From NCBI GenBank assembly GCA_002327765.1, contig DCUH01000118.1, positions 1 through 9,244 of the forward strand: DNA of 9,244 bases, written 5' to 3'. The notes beneath the pieces are model-generated. The model was not told the origin of the DNA. It was given only the letters and a program-made list of their open reading frames with translations, and made no database searches. Each line of letters opens with the position of its first letter. Positions within the stretch are counted from its first letter, which is position 1. Shown here piece by piece: positions 1-6,333 of this stretch. This DNA comes from a bacterium UBA2219. GTDB taxonomy: Bacteria; Desulfobacterota; Deferrimicrobia; Deferrimicrobiales; Deferrimicrobiaceae. The position numbers were made by a program, and so were the translations under genes.

Positions 1-165
1 GATAACCGCTGAAAGCATCTAAGTGGGAAACCCGCCCTGAGATGAGGTCTCCCGGGGATTTAATCCCCCTGAAGGGCCCTCGTAGACTACGAGGTTGATA
101 GGCCGGGTGTGTAAGCGCAGTGATGCGTTTAGCTAACCGGTACTAATCGCCCGTGAGGCTTGACC
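1..165 (+). rRNA. rrl: 23S ribosomal RNA, 3' end (partial)
   Basis: This is the last ~165 bases of a large-subunit rRNA gene that begins before the window. I recognise the near-universal closing segments: GATAACCGCTGAAAGCATCT at the very start, AAGTGGGAAACCCGCC at 21-36, GGGTGTGTAAGCGCAG at 105-120, and GCTAACCGGTACTAATCGCC followed by GTGAGGCTTGACC at about 132-164. The gene ends near 164-166. The exact mature 3' end depends on pairing with the 5' end of 23S, which is outside the window, so it is uncertain by a few bases. The gene is followed by a spacer and a 5S gene on the same strand, the usual rrn order. Confidence 0.97.
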
Positions 166-244
166 ACTATTCAACGGATGAAAGAATTCGGACGCGCAGG
201 AAGAATCGATTGGCGCACAGGTTGCGCTTTCATTGCACGCGGCT
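166..244 (+). other. 23S-5S internal transcribed spacer
   Basis: About 80 bases separate the 23S end from the 5S start. I see no tRNA or open reading frame in it. ATGAAAG at 178-184 is the reverse complement of CTTTCAT at 227-233, and the adjacent inner CGCA (near 195-198) and TGCG (223-226) can extend the pairing after a bulge. Such a stem could be an RNase III type processing site for the rRNA precursor. The pairing is short and interrupted, so the processing role is an inference. Confidence 0.5.
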
Positions 245-360
<116 letters not shown>

Positions 361-370
361 TTTAAACTAG

Positions 371-407
371 GGCCCTTGCGCCGGAAACGGAGCAAGGGCC
401 TTTTTTT
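371..407 (+). terminator. Intrinsic terminator of the rrn operon
   Basis: GGCCCTTGC at 371-379 pairs perfectly with GCAAGGGCC at 392-400, a 9-bp stem. An inner CCG-GAAA-CGG tetraloop hairpin (381-390) stacks inside after one mismatch. The stem is followed at once by seven T residues (401-407). It begins 10 bases after the 5S end, which fits termination of the rRNA transcript. Confidence 0.95.
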
Positions 408-441
408 CTGGAGAAAATCCACCGAACGGAGCGACCGCCCT

Positions 442-1197
442 ATGTCAGGCCATAACAAGTGGAGTTCCATCAAGCACAAGAAGGGCAAGGCCGACGCGCA
501 GCGTGGCAGGGCGTTCACGAAGATCACCCGCGAGATCATCACCGCCGCCAAAATCGGGGGCGGCGACCCCGAGGGAAACGCGCGGCTGCGCGCGGCGATC
601 CTGGCGGCCAAGGCCGTCAACATGCCCAACGACAACATTTCGCGGGCGATCAAGAAGGGGACCGGCGATCTCGAGGGCGTCTCGTACGAGGAGTTCATGT
701 ACGAAGGGTACGGCCCGAACGGCGTCGCGGTGCTCGTCAAGGTCCTGACGGACAACAAGAACCGGACGGTGGCGGACATCCGGCACATCTTCACCAAGTA
801 CAACGGCAACCTCGGCGAGACGGGCTGCGTAAACTGGATGTTCTCCAAGAAGGGGACGATCTCCGTCCCCAAGGAAGGGCTCGACGAGGAGAAGCTGATA
901 GAGATCGCCCTCGACGCGGGCGCGGACGACGTGGCGAACGACCCCGACTCGCACGAATACGAGGTCCGCTGCGAGCCGGAAGTCGTCGAGGAAGTGAAGA
1001 AGGCGCTCGAGGAAAAGAAGGTGAAGGTCGCTTCCTCAGAGGTCGCGATGGTCCCCCAGACCACCGTTCACATGGAAGGCAAGCCCGCGGAATCCATGCT
1101 GAAGCTGATGAACGCACTGGAGGAGTCGGACGACGTCCAGAACGTCTGGGCGAACTTCGACATCTCCGACGAGGCGATGGAGGCGTTCGGAGGGTAA
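442..1197 (+). CDS. yebC: YebC/PmpR family protein (TACO1 type)
   Basis: The product is 251 residues, the normal length for this family. It opens with MSGHNKW-SSIKHKKGKADAQRG, the family N-terminal hallmark, followed by FTKITREI, the MPNDNISRAIKKG segment (near 54-66), EGYGPNGVAVLV (near 89-100) and NKNRTVADIRHIFTKYNGNLG. YebC proteins are cytoplasmic. They were first annotated as transcriptional regulators (PmpR), and recent work on bacterial homologues and mitochondrial TACO1 supports a role in translation at difficult proline-containing stretches. The ATG at 442 is chosen because it gives the conserved N-terminus and has GGAG ten bases upstream (428-431). An in-frame upstream codon at 376 would put the rrn terminator hairpin inside the gene and is unlikely. 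yebC neighbours ruvC in many genomes. Here a catabolic cluster on the other strand lies between them. Confidence 0.96.
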   Translation: MSGHNKWSSIKHKKGKADAQRGRAFTKITREIITAAKIGGGDPEGNARLRAAILAAKAVNMPNDNISRAIKKGTGDLEGVSYEEFMYEGYGPNGVAVLVKVLTDNKNRTVADIRHIFTKYNGNLGETGCVNWMFSKKGTISVPKEGLDEEKLIEIALDAGADDVANDPDSHEYEVRCEPEVVEEVKKALEEKKVKVASSEVAMVPQTTVHMEGKPAESMLKLMNALEESDDVQNVWANFDISDEAMEAFGG

Positions 1198-1213
1198 GCC
1201 CCCGGAACGCCCC

Positions 1214-1232
1214 CGGCGCCTTTCGCCGTTTT
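1214..1232 (+). terminator. Possible weak terminator after yebC
   Basis: CGGCG (1214-1218) can pair with CGCCG (1224-1228) around a five-base loop and is followed by TTTT (1229-1232). It lies 16 bases past the yebC stop, in the 33-base gap between two convergent genes. The stem is short, so termination is only plausible. On the - strand the same hairpin has no T-run, so it would not serve the kinase operon. Confidence 0.4.
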
Positions 1233-2796
1233 ATCCTTTACCAGGGCCGCCCGCGCCGAGTTTTTCCGACAGGGCGGCCGCGTTCTCGAAGATCCCGCCT
1301 TCCTGCAGGGTCCTGTACAGCTCATGGTGCAGCTTCGCGAGCTCCTTGTACCGGACGTGTGCGTCCTGGTACGGTTCATAACGGGAAACGACCTGCACGA
1401 CCTTATCCACCGCCTTCTCGAGGCTCGGGTGCCACCCGAGCGAAGGGGCCGCCAGGAGGGCGGCGCCCAGCCCCGTGGCTTCCGCGAAGTTGGTCGTGAC
1501 GACCCGCGTCCCGTAGACGTCGGCCTGGACCTGGTTGAAGAAGGGCGACTTCGTCGCCCCCCCGGCGACCCGGATCTCCCGGGCCTTCCCCCCGATCTCC
1601 TCCATGATCGAGATGTTCTTGCCGACCTCGATCGCGATCCCCTCCAGGAGCGCCCGGATGACCTCCGCGCGGGTCGTCCCCAGCGAGAGGTTGAAAAGGA
1701 CGCCCTTGGAGATCGGGTTCCAGTACGGGGCCAGGCTGCCGGTGAAATGGGGGATCCACATCACCCCGGACGACCCGACCGGGGCGGTGGAGGCCTGCTC
1801 GTTGAGGAGGTCGTAGGGGTCGAGCCCCCGCTCGCGTGCCGTTTCCACCTCCTTGGTGCTCATCTGGTCGCGGAACCAGCGGTAGACGCTCCCGGTGGTG
1901 TACATGCCCGCTTCCTGGAGCCATTTGCCCGGCACCGCGGAGATGGTGCAGAGGACCCGCTCCTGGGGGTCGAGCACCGGCTCGTTCAGCGGGGACAGGA
2001 CGAAGGAGCCGGTGCCGGTGTTGGCCATGAAGGTGCCGGCGACGACGATGCCCATGCCCACCGCCGCGGCCTGCTGGTCGCCCGCGCCGGCGAACACGGG
2101 GGTCCCCTCGGGGATCGCGGTCAGCCGGGCGGCCCCCGCGGACACCGCCCCCACGCGCTCGCCGGAAGGGACGGCCCGGCAGAATTTCGTCGCGTCCACG
2201 CCCACGGCGCCCAGGATGTCCTCGTCCCAGCGGCGCCTCAGGTTGTACGCCATGGTGCGCGACGCGTGCGACTGGTCGGTGACGAACCGCTCCGTAAGTC
2301 GGTGCAGGATGAAGTCGTGGACCAGCAGGAATTTGTGCGTCGCCTCGAAGGTTTCGGGTTCGTGCTCCTTGATCCATAGGATCTTCGGCAGCGAGAAATA
2401 CGGGTTGATCTTGAGCCCCGTCCGCTTATAGATCTCCGCCGTCCCCACGGTCTCCCGAATCCGCCGGCACTGCGGCATGCTTCGGTTGTCCTGCCAGAGG
2501 ATCGCGGGGCGCAGGGCCCTCCCGTTCTTGTCGACGGGGATGACGGTCGCGCGCTGGCTGGTGACGATGACCGCGGCCACCCCGGAGCCGGAGGGCTTGG
2601 CTTCCATGGCCTCCTTCGACACCTCCGTCGCGGCCCGCCACCAGACGTCCGGGTCCTGCTCCACGAGGAACGGCCCGGGATAGCTGTTCTGGTATTCCCG
2701 CGCGGACGACGCGACCATCCGGAACTCGCGGTCGAACAGCAGGCTTCTCGCGCTCGTCGTCCCCACGTCGATCACTAGGATGATATCGTCCGCCAT
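1231..2796 (-). CDS. FGGY-family carbohydrate kinase, substrate unknown
   Basis: A 521-residue ATP-dependent kinase of the actin-fold FGGY family, which phosphorylates ketoses, polyols or autoinducer-2. The N-terminal phosphate loop is D10-VGTTS. W101-QDNR105 fits the substrate-binding WxDxR segment. GAGDQQ carries the likely catalytic base Asp240. ANTGTGSF (258-265) is the second phosphate loop, and GGATKSPFFNQVQADVYG (412-429) fits the adenosine motif before the C-terminal helices. HFTGSLAPYWNP through LEGIA (350-388) matches the FGGY C-terminal signature region. From memory the closest relatives look like xylulokinase-like, LsrK-like and B. subtilis YoaC-like kinases. YoaC also sits beside a 2-hydroxyacid dehydrogenase, YoaD. 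The ATG at 2796 is preceded by TGAGGG, which overlaps the aldolase stop. The gap to the aldolase is 9 bases, so the two are co-transcribed. Last gene of the operon, convergent with yebC. The family is certain. Whether it acts at C1 (as RhaB and FucK do) or C5 cannot be read from the sequence. Confidence 0.93.
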   Translation of the reverse strand: MADDIILVIDVGTTSARSLLFDREFRMVASSAREYQNSYPGPFLVEQDPDVWWRAATEVSKEAMEAKPSGSGVAAVIVTSQRATVIPVDKNGRALRPAILWQDNRSMPQCRRIRETVGTAEIYKRTGLKINPYFSLPKILWIKEHEPETFEATHKFLLVHDFILHRLTERFVTDQSHASRTMAYNLRRRWDEDILGAVGVDATKFCRAVPSGERVGAVSAGAARLTAIPEGTPVFAGAGDQQAAAVGMGIVVAGTFMANTGTGSFVLSPLNEPVLDPQERVLCTISAVPGKWLQEAGMYTTGSVYRWFRDQMSTKEVETARERGLDPYDLLNEQASTAPVGSSGVMWIPHFTGSLAPYWNPISKGVLFNLSLGTTRAEVIRALLEGIAIEVGKNISIMEEIGGKAREIRVAGGATKSPFFNQVQADVYGTRVVTTNFAEATGLGAALLAAPSLGWHPSLEKAVDKVVQVVSRYEPYQDAHVRYKELAKLHHELYRTLQEGGIFENAAALSEKLGAGGPGKG

Positions 2797-2805
2797 GGCG
2801 ATCCC

Positions 2806-3645
2806 TCATGCCTTCCCGGCGCTGCCGAAGAATTCGATGTACCGCTTCACCACCCCGACCATGGCGTTGCGCGCCTCGACCATCAGCTCCTCGAGCCGCG
2901 TGTTCTCGTTCCCCTTGGCCGAAAGGAACGCGCGGACCGCGTTCACCCCCTCGATCGACATCTCGGTGTTGATGTTCAGCTTCGCCACCCCGAGCGGGAT
3001 CGCCTTCCGTATCAGGTCCTCCGGCACGCCGGAGCCGCCGTGCAGGACGAGGGGGGCGTGGACGTCCATGGCGATCCGGGCGAGCCGTTCGAGGTCGAGC
3101 GTCGGCTTCCCCTTGTAAAGGCCGTGCACGGTCCCCACGGAGACCGCGAGCGCGTCCACGCCGGTCCGTTTCATGAATTCCACGGCCTCGGCCGGGTCCG
3201 TGAACAGGTCCTCCGCGGCGACCCCGGTGCGGGTGATGCGCCCCAGCTCCGCCTCGACGGACACCCCCTTCGGGCGGGCGAGGGCCACCGCCTCCTTCGT
3301 CACGGCGATGTTCTCCTCGAGGGGGTTCTTCGACCCGTCGATCATGACGGAGGTGAAGCCCGCCCCGATCGCCTGCTCGATCGACTCGAGCCGGTTGGCG
3401 TGGTCCAGGTGCAGGACGACCGGGACGGGGGAGTCCTGCGCCATCGTCCTCACGACGGCGGCCACCGCCCGGATCGGGAAGTTCTTGAGGTACCGCTCTC
3501 CGAACGCGATGATCACGGGGGAGCGCAGTTCCCCGGCGCCGGCCAGGACGGCGTCGACGGTCTCCAGGTTGTAGACGTTGAACGCGCCGACCGCGTAGCC
3601 GCCGCGGCGCGCCTTCACGAGGACGGACGGCAGATCGACGATCAT
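2806..3645 (-). CDS. Class II ketose-(bis)phosphate aldolase, GatY/KbaY/FbaA type
   Basis: A 279-residue Zn-dependent TIM-barrel aldolase, full length for this family. Such enzymes cleave ketose 1-phosphates or 1,6-bisphosphates to dihydroxyacetone phosphate plus an aldehyde. HLDHA holds the catalytic Asp81 and the Zn ligand His82. EAE 131-133 precedes LGRI, and Zn ligands His174 (GTVHG) and His202 (LHGGSG, also phosphate binding) follow. LNINTE (223-228) is the DHAP phosphate-binding stretch. The reading frame stays open far upstream, but the ATG at 3645 is chosen: it gives the family N-terminus (MIVDLPSVLVKARRGGYAVG), has GGGAGGAAA eight bases upstream, and overlaps the dehydrogenase stop by four bases (ATGA), a translational-coupling arrangement. 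It is paired with an FGGY kinase, whereas KbaY and GatY pathways use PfkB kinases. That, and the GntP transporter, argue against housekeeping glycolysis. The true aldehyde product is unknown. Confidence 0.93.
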   Translation of the reverse strand: MIVDLPSVLVKARRGGYAVGAFNVYNLETVDAVLAGAGELRSPVIIAFGERYLKNFPIRAVAAVVRTMAQDSPVPVVLHLDHANRLESIEQAIGAGFTSVMIDGSKNPLEENIAVTKEAVALARPKGVSVEAELGRITRTGVAAEDLFTDPAEAVEFMKRTGVDALAVSVGTVHGLYKGKPTLDLERLARIAMDVHAPLVLHGGSGVPEDLIRKAIPLGVAKLNINTEMSIEGVNAVRAFLSAKGNENTRLEELMVEARNAMVGVVKRYIEFFGSAGKA

Positions 3646-4739
3646 GGCGATTTCCTCCCGGGGTGGACGCCGGACAGCCACGCCTTGACCTTCGGGTGGT
3701 CGAGGACTTCCGGGTTGATGACGAACTGCGGCTTCCCGCCGGTCAGAAGCTGGTTGATGTCCCGCACGAGCAGGTAGGGGGAGTTGGTCAGCGCGTCCGC
3801 GGTCGTCCCTGCGATGTGGGGCGTGAGCGTGACGTTGGGAAGCCCCAGCCAGCGGCTCCCTTTCTGCAGCGGCTCCGAGGCGTGGACGTCCAGGGCGGCG
3901 CCGCCGATCCGCTTTTCTTTCAGCGCGTCGTAGAGGGCGTCGTCGTCGATCAGCCCGGCCCGGGCGGTGTTGATCAGGATCGCCGTCGGCTTCATGAGGT
4001 CCAGGACCTTCTTCCCGACCAGCCCCTTGGTGGCGTCCGTCAGCCGGGCGTGGAGGGAGACGAAGTCGGACTGCCGGAAAAGGTCCTCGAGGGACGCCTT
4101 GGTCGCGTTGTGCTCGCGCAGCGCATCGTCCGACACGAACGGGTCGTAGACCAGCAGTTTGAGCCGGAACCCGGAGAGCTTCTCCGCGACGAGCCGGCCG
4201 ATGTGGCCGAAGCCGACCAGCCCCAGCGTCTTGCCCGTGATCTCCGGAGTGAAGTCGGAATTGCTGAATTTCTTCTGCCAGCTCTCGTTCATGAGGGCGT
4301 GGTGCGAGCGGGCGATGTTGCGGGCCTCGGCGAACAGCATGCCGACGGCGAAGTCCGATACCGCGTGGGCGTTCCGCCCCATCACGTTGTGCATCACGAT
4401 CCCGCGCTCGGTGGCGGCCTTGACGTCGAGGTTCTCCTGCCCGGCCCGGGCGGCGCCCACGAGCCGCAACGACGGCAGCGCGTCCATGGCGCCGGCGGAC
4501 ACCGGCGCGAACAGCGTCAGGAGCATCTCCGTGCCCTTGTCGGCGGAGAGGATCTCGGGGAGCACGGGCTCGGCGGCGGGCCCCTGCTTCTCGATGACGA
4601 GGCGCCGGTTCTGCAGGTTCACCGGGTCGGTTTCCCAGTCCTTCGCGGCGATCTCCCTGTCCGGCACTGCGAGCTCGTCGCACGCCTTGACGAAACCGCC
4701 GTGCGGGATCATCGCGTCGCCCAAAACGAGTATTTTCAT
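3642..4739 (-). CDS. NAD-dependent D-2-hydroxyacid dehydrogenase family protein
   Basis: A 365-residue cytoplasmic oxidoreductase that interconverts D-2-hydroxy acids and 2-oxo acids. The C-terminal Rossmann domain carries GFGHIG (176-181). Asp199 in YDP lies at the end of the second strand, which predicts NAD rather than NADP. The catalytic triad is visible: Arg260 in NTARAG, Glu289 in DVHASEP and His308 in TPHIAG. Relatives include SerA, glyoxylate/hydroxypyruvate reductases and B. subtilis YoaD. The first ~60 residues differ from typical SerA or glyoxylate reductases and make the protein ~35 residues longer than a 330-residue core, so it probably belongs to a sub-branch. The ATG at 4739 has AGGAGA eight bases upstream. 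It lies 87 bases after gntP and overlaps the aldolase start by four bases. It could oxidise an imported hydroxy acid, or reduce a 2-oxo acid such as glyoxylate released by the aldolase. The sequence does not decide. Confidence 0.92.
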   Translation of the reverse strand: MKILVLGDAMIPHGGFVKACDELAVPDREIAAKDWETDPVNLQNRRLVIEKQGPAAEPVLPEILSADKGTEMLLTLFAPVSAGAMDALPSLRLVGAARAGQENLDVKAATERGIVMHNVMGRNAHAVSDFAVGMLFAEARNIARSHHALMNESWQKKFSNSDFTPEITGKTLGLVGFGHIGRLVAEKLSGFRLKLLVYDPFVSDDALREHNATKASLEDLFRQSDFVSLHARLTDATKGLVGKKVLDLMKPTAILINTARAGLIDDDALYDALKEKRIGGAALDVHASEPLQKGSRWLGLPNVTLTPHIAGTTADALTNSPYLLVRDINQLLTGGKPQFVINPEVLDHPKVKAWLSGVHPGRKSP

Positions 4740-4779
4740 GACGGGTCTCTCCTGTCGGCTCGGTTGAGAGGGTTGGGTG

Positions 4780-4805
4780 GGGGCCGGGTTTCCGGACCGG
4801 GCCCC
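4780..4805 (-). other. GC-rich inverted repeat between permease and dehydrogenase genes
   Basis: The arms 4780-4789 and 4796-4805 pair over ten positions with a single G-G mismatch around a six-base loop. There is no T-run on the - strand, so it does not look like an intrinsic terminator. A stable stem just after the permease stop could protect the upstream mRNA segment from 3' decay and let permease and enzyme levels differ. This role is inferred from position and shape. Confidence 0.45.
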
Positions 4806-4826
4806 GCCCCGTCCTTCACGCGGTTG

Positions 4827-6176
4827 TCAGTGCAGCCCCGGGAGCGCTCCCGAGAAAAGGCTGAGGATGAGAACGACGATGAAAGCGGTCACTCCGGTGA
4901 TCGTTCCGCCGAGGGTCCAGCTCCGGATCGTGTCGGCCTCGTTGATTCCCCCGTACCTGGAGACGACCCAGAATCCCGAGTCGTTGGGGAGCGACAGGCC
5001 GATGCCGCCGGCGCAGATCGCCAGCCCGATCAGGACGGGAGAGGCGCCCATCGTGGCCGCGACCGGTCCCAGGATCGCGGAGGTCGTGATGAGCGCGACC
5101 GTCGTGGAGCCCTGGGCCGCGCGGAGAATCTGACTCAGGATGAAGCCGAGGACGATGGGGGACACGCTCCATCCCTTCAACGTCTCGACGATGTACTTGC
5201 CGATCCCCGAGTCGTTGATGATCTGGCCGAACGCTCCGCCCGCCCCGGTGATGAGCAGGATGAGGCCGGCGGATTCCGCCGCCCCGGTGATGAGCTCGTT
5301 CACCGGTTTCTTGAAATAGGGTTTCAGCGTGATCATGCCAACGACGACTCCGATGAGGACGGCGATGTTCTTGTCGCCGAAGAACCCGAAGATGGAAGCC
5401 GCAAGGCTGTCCTTCGGGAGCACGAGCGCCATGATGCTGCCGATGAGGATCATGAGGATGGGGAGGAGAAGGACGAAGAGGGCGAGCGAAACGGGCGGCT
5501 TGCTCGCGGCGGCGCCGGCCGCCGCTTCATCCGCGTGGAGCGGCTCGCTGACGTCCGGCCGGTATTTCCCCAGGATCCTGCCGTAGAGCCATCCGCCGAC
5601 GAGCGATGCCGGCAGCGATATGACGATTGCGTACATCAGGAAGATTCCCATGTCCACGTTCATGTTCCCGGCGACGGCCACGGGACCGGGAGTCGGGATG
5701 ACGGTGGCGTGCGTGACGATCAGCCCCATCGCCAGCGCGGTCAACATCGTTATGTAGGGGGTGTTCGTCGACCTCGAGAGCTGGCGGTTCAGGGGGGTCA
5801 GGATGACGAAGGCGGCATCGAAGAACACCGGGATCGACGTCAGGTAACCGGTCAGGTTCACCGCGAGGGGCGAATTCTTCTTGCCGACGGTCTTGACCAT
5901 GCTGTCCGCGATCTGGTCCGTGGCGTACGCCTCGGCCAGCAGTTTGCCGAGGATGATCCCGAGGCCGATGATGATGCCGACGCCTTTCATGGTGTTGCCG
6001 AAGCCGGTCACGATCTTCCCGGTGATGTCCTTCATCGGCATCATGACCATGAAAGCGGTGGCGATAGCCGCCAGGAGCAGGGCGAGGAACGGGTTCAGCT
6101 TGAGCTTTAAGATCGCGAAGAGGAGGATCGCGATGGCGACGACGAAGACGACGAAAAGCATCGGACCGGAAACCAT
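4827..6176 (-). CDS. GntP-family sugar-acid/hydroxyacid permease
   Basis: A 449-residue inner-membrane proton symporter of the gluconate:H+ symporter (GntP) family, the expected length. The protein is strongly hydrophobic with about 12 membrane segments, the first at about 6-24 and 28-47 and the last at about 424-444. A polar, alanine-rich loop lies at 205-228. Family-conserved stretches are present: IPVFFDAAFVILTPL (115-129), HATVIPTPGP (156-165), GAGGAFGQIINDSGIG (311-326), RAAQGSTTVA (352-361) and LPNDSGFW (396-403). Known members carry gluconate, idonate, fructuronate, glycerate or similar small acids. This makes the whole cluster look like an acid-utilisation operon. The ATG at 6176 has a perfect AAGGAGGA seven bases upstream (6183-6190). 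It is the first gene after the rpiR terminator and precedes the three enzyme genes. The family is certain, the substrate is not. Confidence 0.95.
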   Translation of the reverse strand: MVSGPMLFVVFVVAIAILLFAILKLKLNPFLALLLAAIATAFMVMMPMKDITGKIVTGFGNTMKGVGIIIGLGIILGKLLAEAYATDQIADSMVKTVGKKNSPLAVNLTGYLTSIPVFFDAAFVILTPLNRQLSRSTNTPYITMLTALAMGLIVTHATVIPTPGPVAVAGNMNVDMGIFLMYAIVISLPASLVGGWLYGRILGKYRPDVSEPLHADEAAAGAAASKPPVSLALFVLLLPILMILIGSIMALVLPKDSLAASIFGFFGDKNIAVLIGVVVGMITLKPYFKKPVNELITGAAESAGLILLITGAGGAFGQIINDSGIGKYIVETLKGWSVSPIVLGFILSQILRAAQGSTTVALITTSAILGPVAATMGASPVLIGLAICAGGIGLSLPNDSGFWVVSRYGGINEADTIRSWTLGGTITGVTAFIVVLILSLFSGALPGLH

Positions 6177-6311
6177 GTGGGCTCCTCCTTGAAACGGTTG
6201 AGGGAAAGGTTGACTGCCGCTTCTCCCCGGGGCCGATTCGTCCGGATATGCCGCTCTCCCGCCCGCAGCACCTCCTTTCGTTCCGAAAATCCCTTCCGCA
6301 TTCGAAAATCG
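6177..6311 (-). promoter_or_regulatory. Leader/control region of the gntP operon
   Basis: About 135 bases separate the rpiR terminator from the gntP start. I see no gene here. The terminator position implies that gntP has its own promoter, but I find no convincing -35/-10 pair. TTTTCG occurs three times on the - strand: 6315-6310 (in the terminator tail), 6308-6303 and 6289-6284. The third copy forms a perfect inverted repeat, TTTCG-GAA-CGAAA (6288-6276). These are candidate binding sites for the upstream RpiR regulator, since RpiR proteins usually bind inverted or direct repeats beside the genes they control. A Shine-Dalgarno-like AAAGGAGG follows at 6278-6271 without a start codon at proper spacing. 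Confidence 0.4.
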
Positions 6312-6332
6312 AAAACGCCGCCGGCGGCGGCG
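6312..6332 (-). terminator. Intrinsic terminator of the rpiR gene
   Basis: On the - strand CGCCGCC (6332-6326) pairs with GGCGGCG (6322-6316) around the three-base loop GCC. The all-GC 7-bp stem is followed at once by TTTT (6315-6312), then CGA and a second TTTT. It starts two bases after the rpiR TGA (6336-6334). It would separate the regulator transcript from the permease and enzyme genes, or let only part of the transcription through. Confidence 0.85.
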
Positions 6333-6333
6333 G

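Noticed and set aside
1198..1240. A bidirectional terminator for yebC and the kinase operon
   Set aside because: The small hairpin has a T-run only on the + strand. On the - strand it is followed by G and C, so I kept only a weak + strand call.
1324..2379. A 351-codon + strand frame across the kinase gene
   Set aside because: Antisense shadow. The - strand frame holds the complete FGGY kinase with all its motifs.
3646..4683. N-terminal extension of the aldolase frame to 625 residues, as if a fusion protein
   Set aside because: The extra 346 residues are the dehydrogenase gene read in another frame. The aldolase has a strong ribosome site and family N-terminus at 3645.
3663..6110. An 815-codon open frame on the + strand, antisense to the dehydrogenase and permease genes
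   Set aside because: It overlaps two motif-verified genes in antisense. Its translation is a biased string of Asp, Arg, Gly and Val without a recognisable domain, as expected for the shadow frame of GC-rich genes.
6177..6278. Possible leader peptide after the AAAGGAGG at 6278-6271 upstream of gntP
   Set aside because: No ATG lies at suitable spacing, the only GTG is directly abutting the site, and the frame that follows runs out of frame into gntP without any recognisable peptide.
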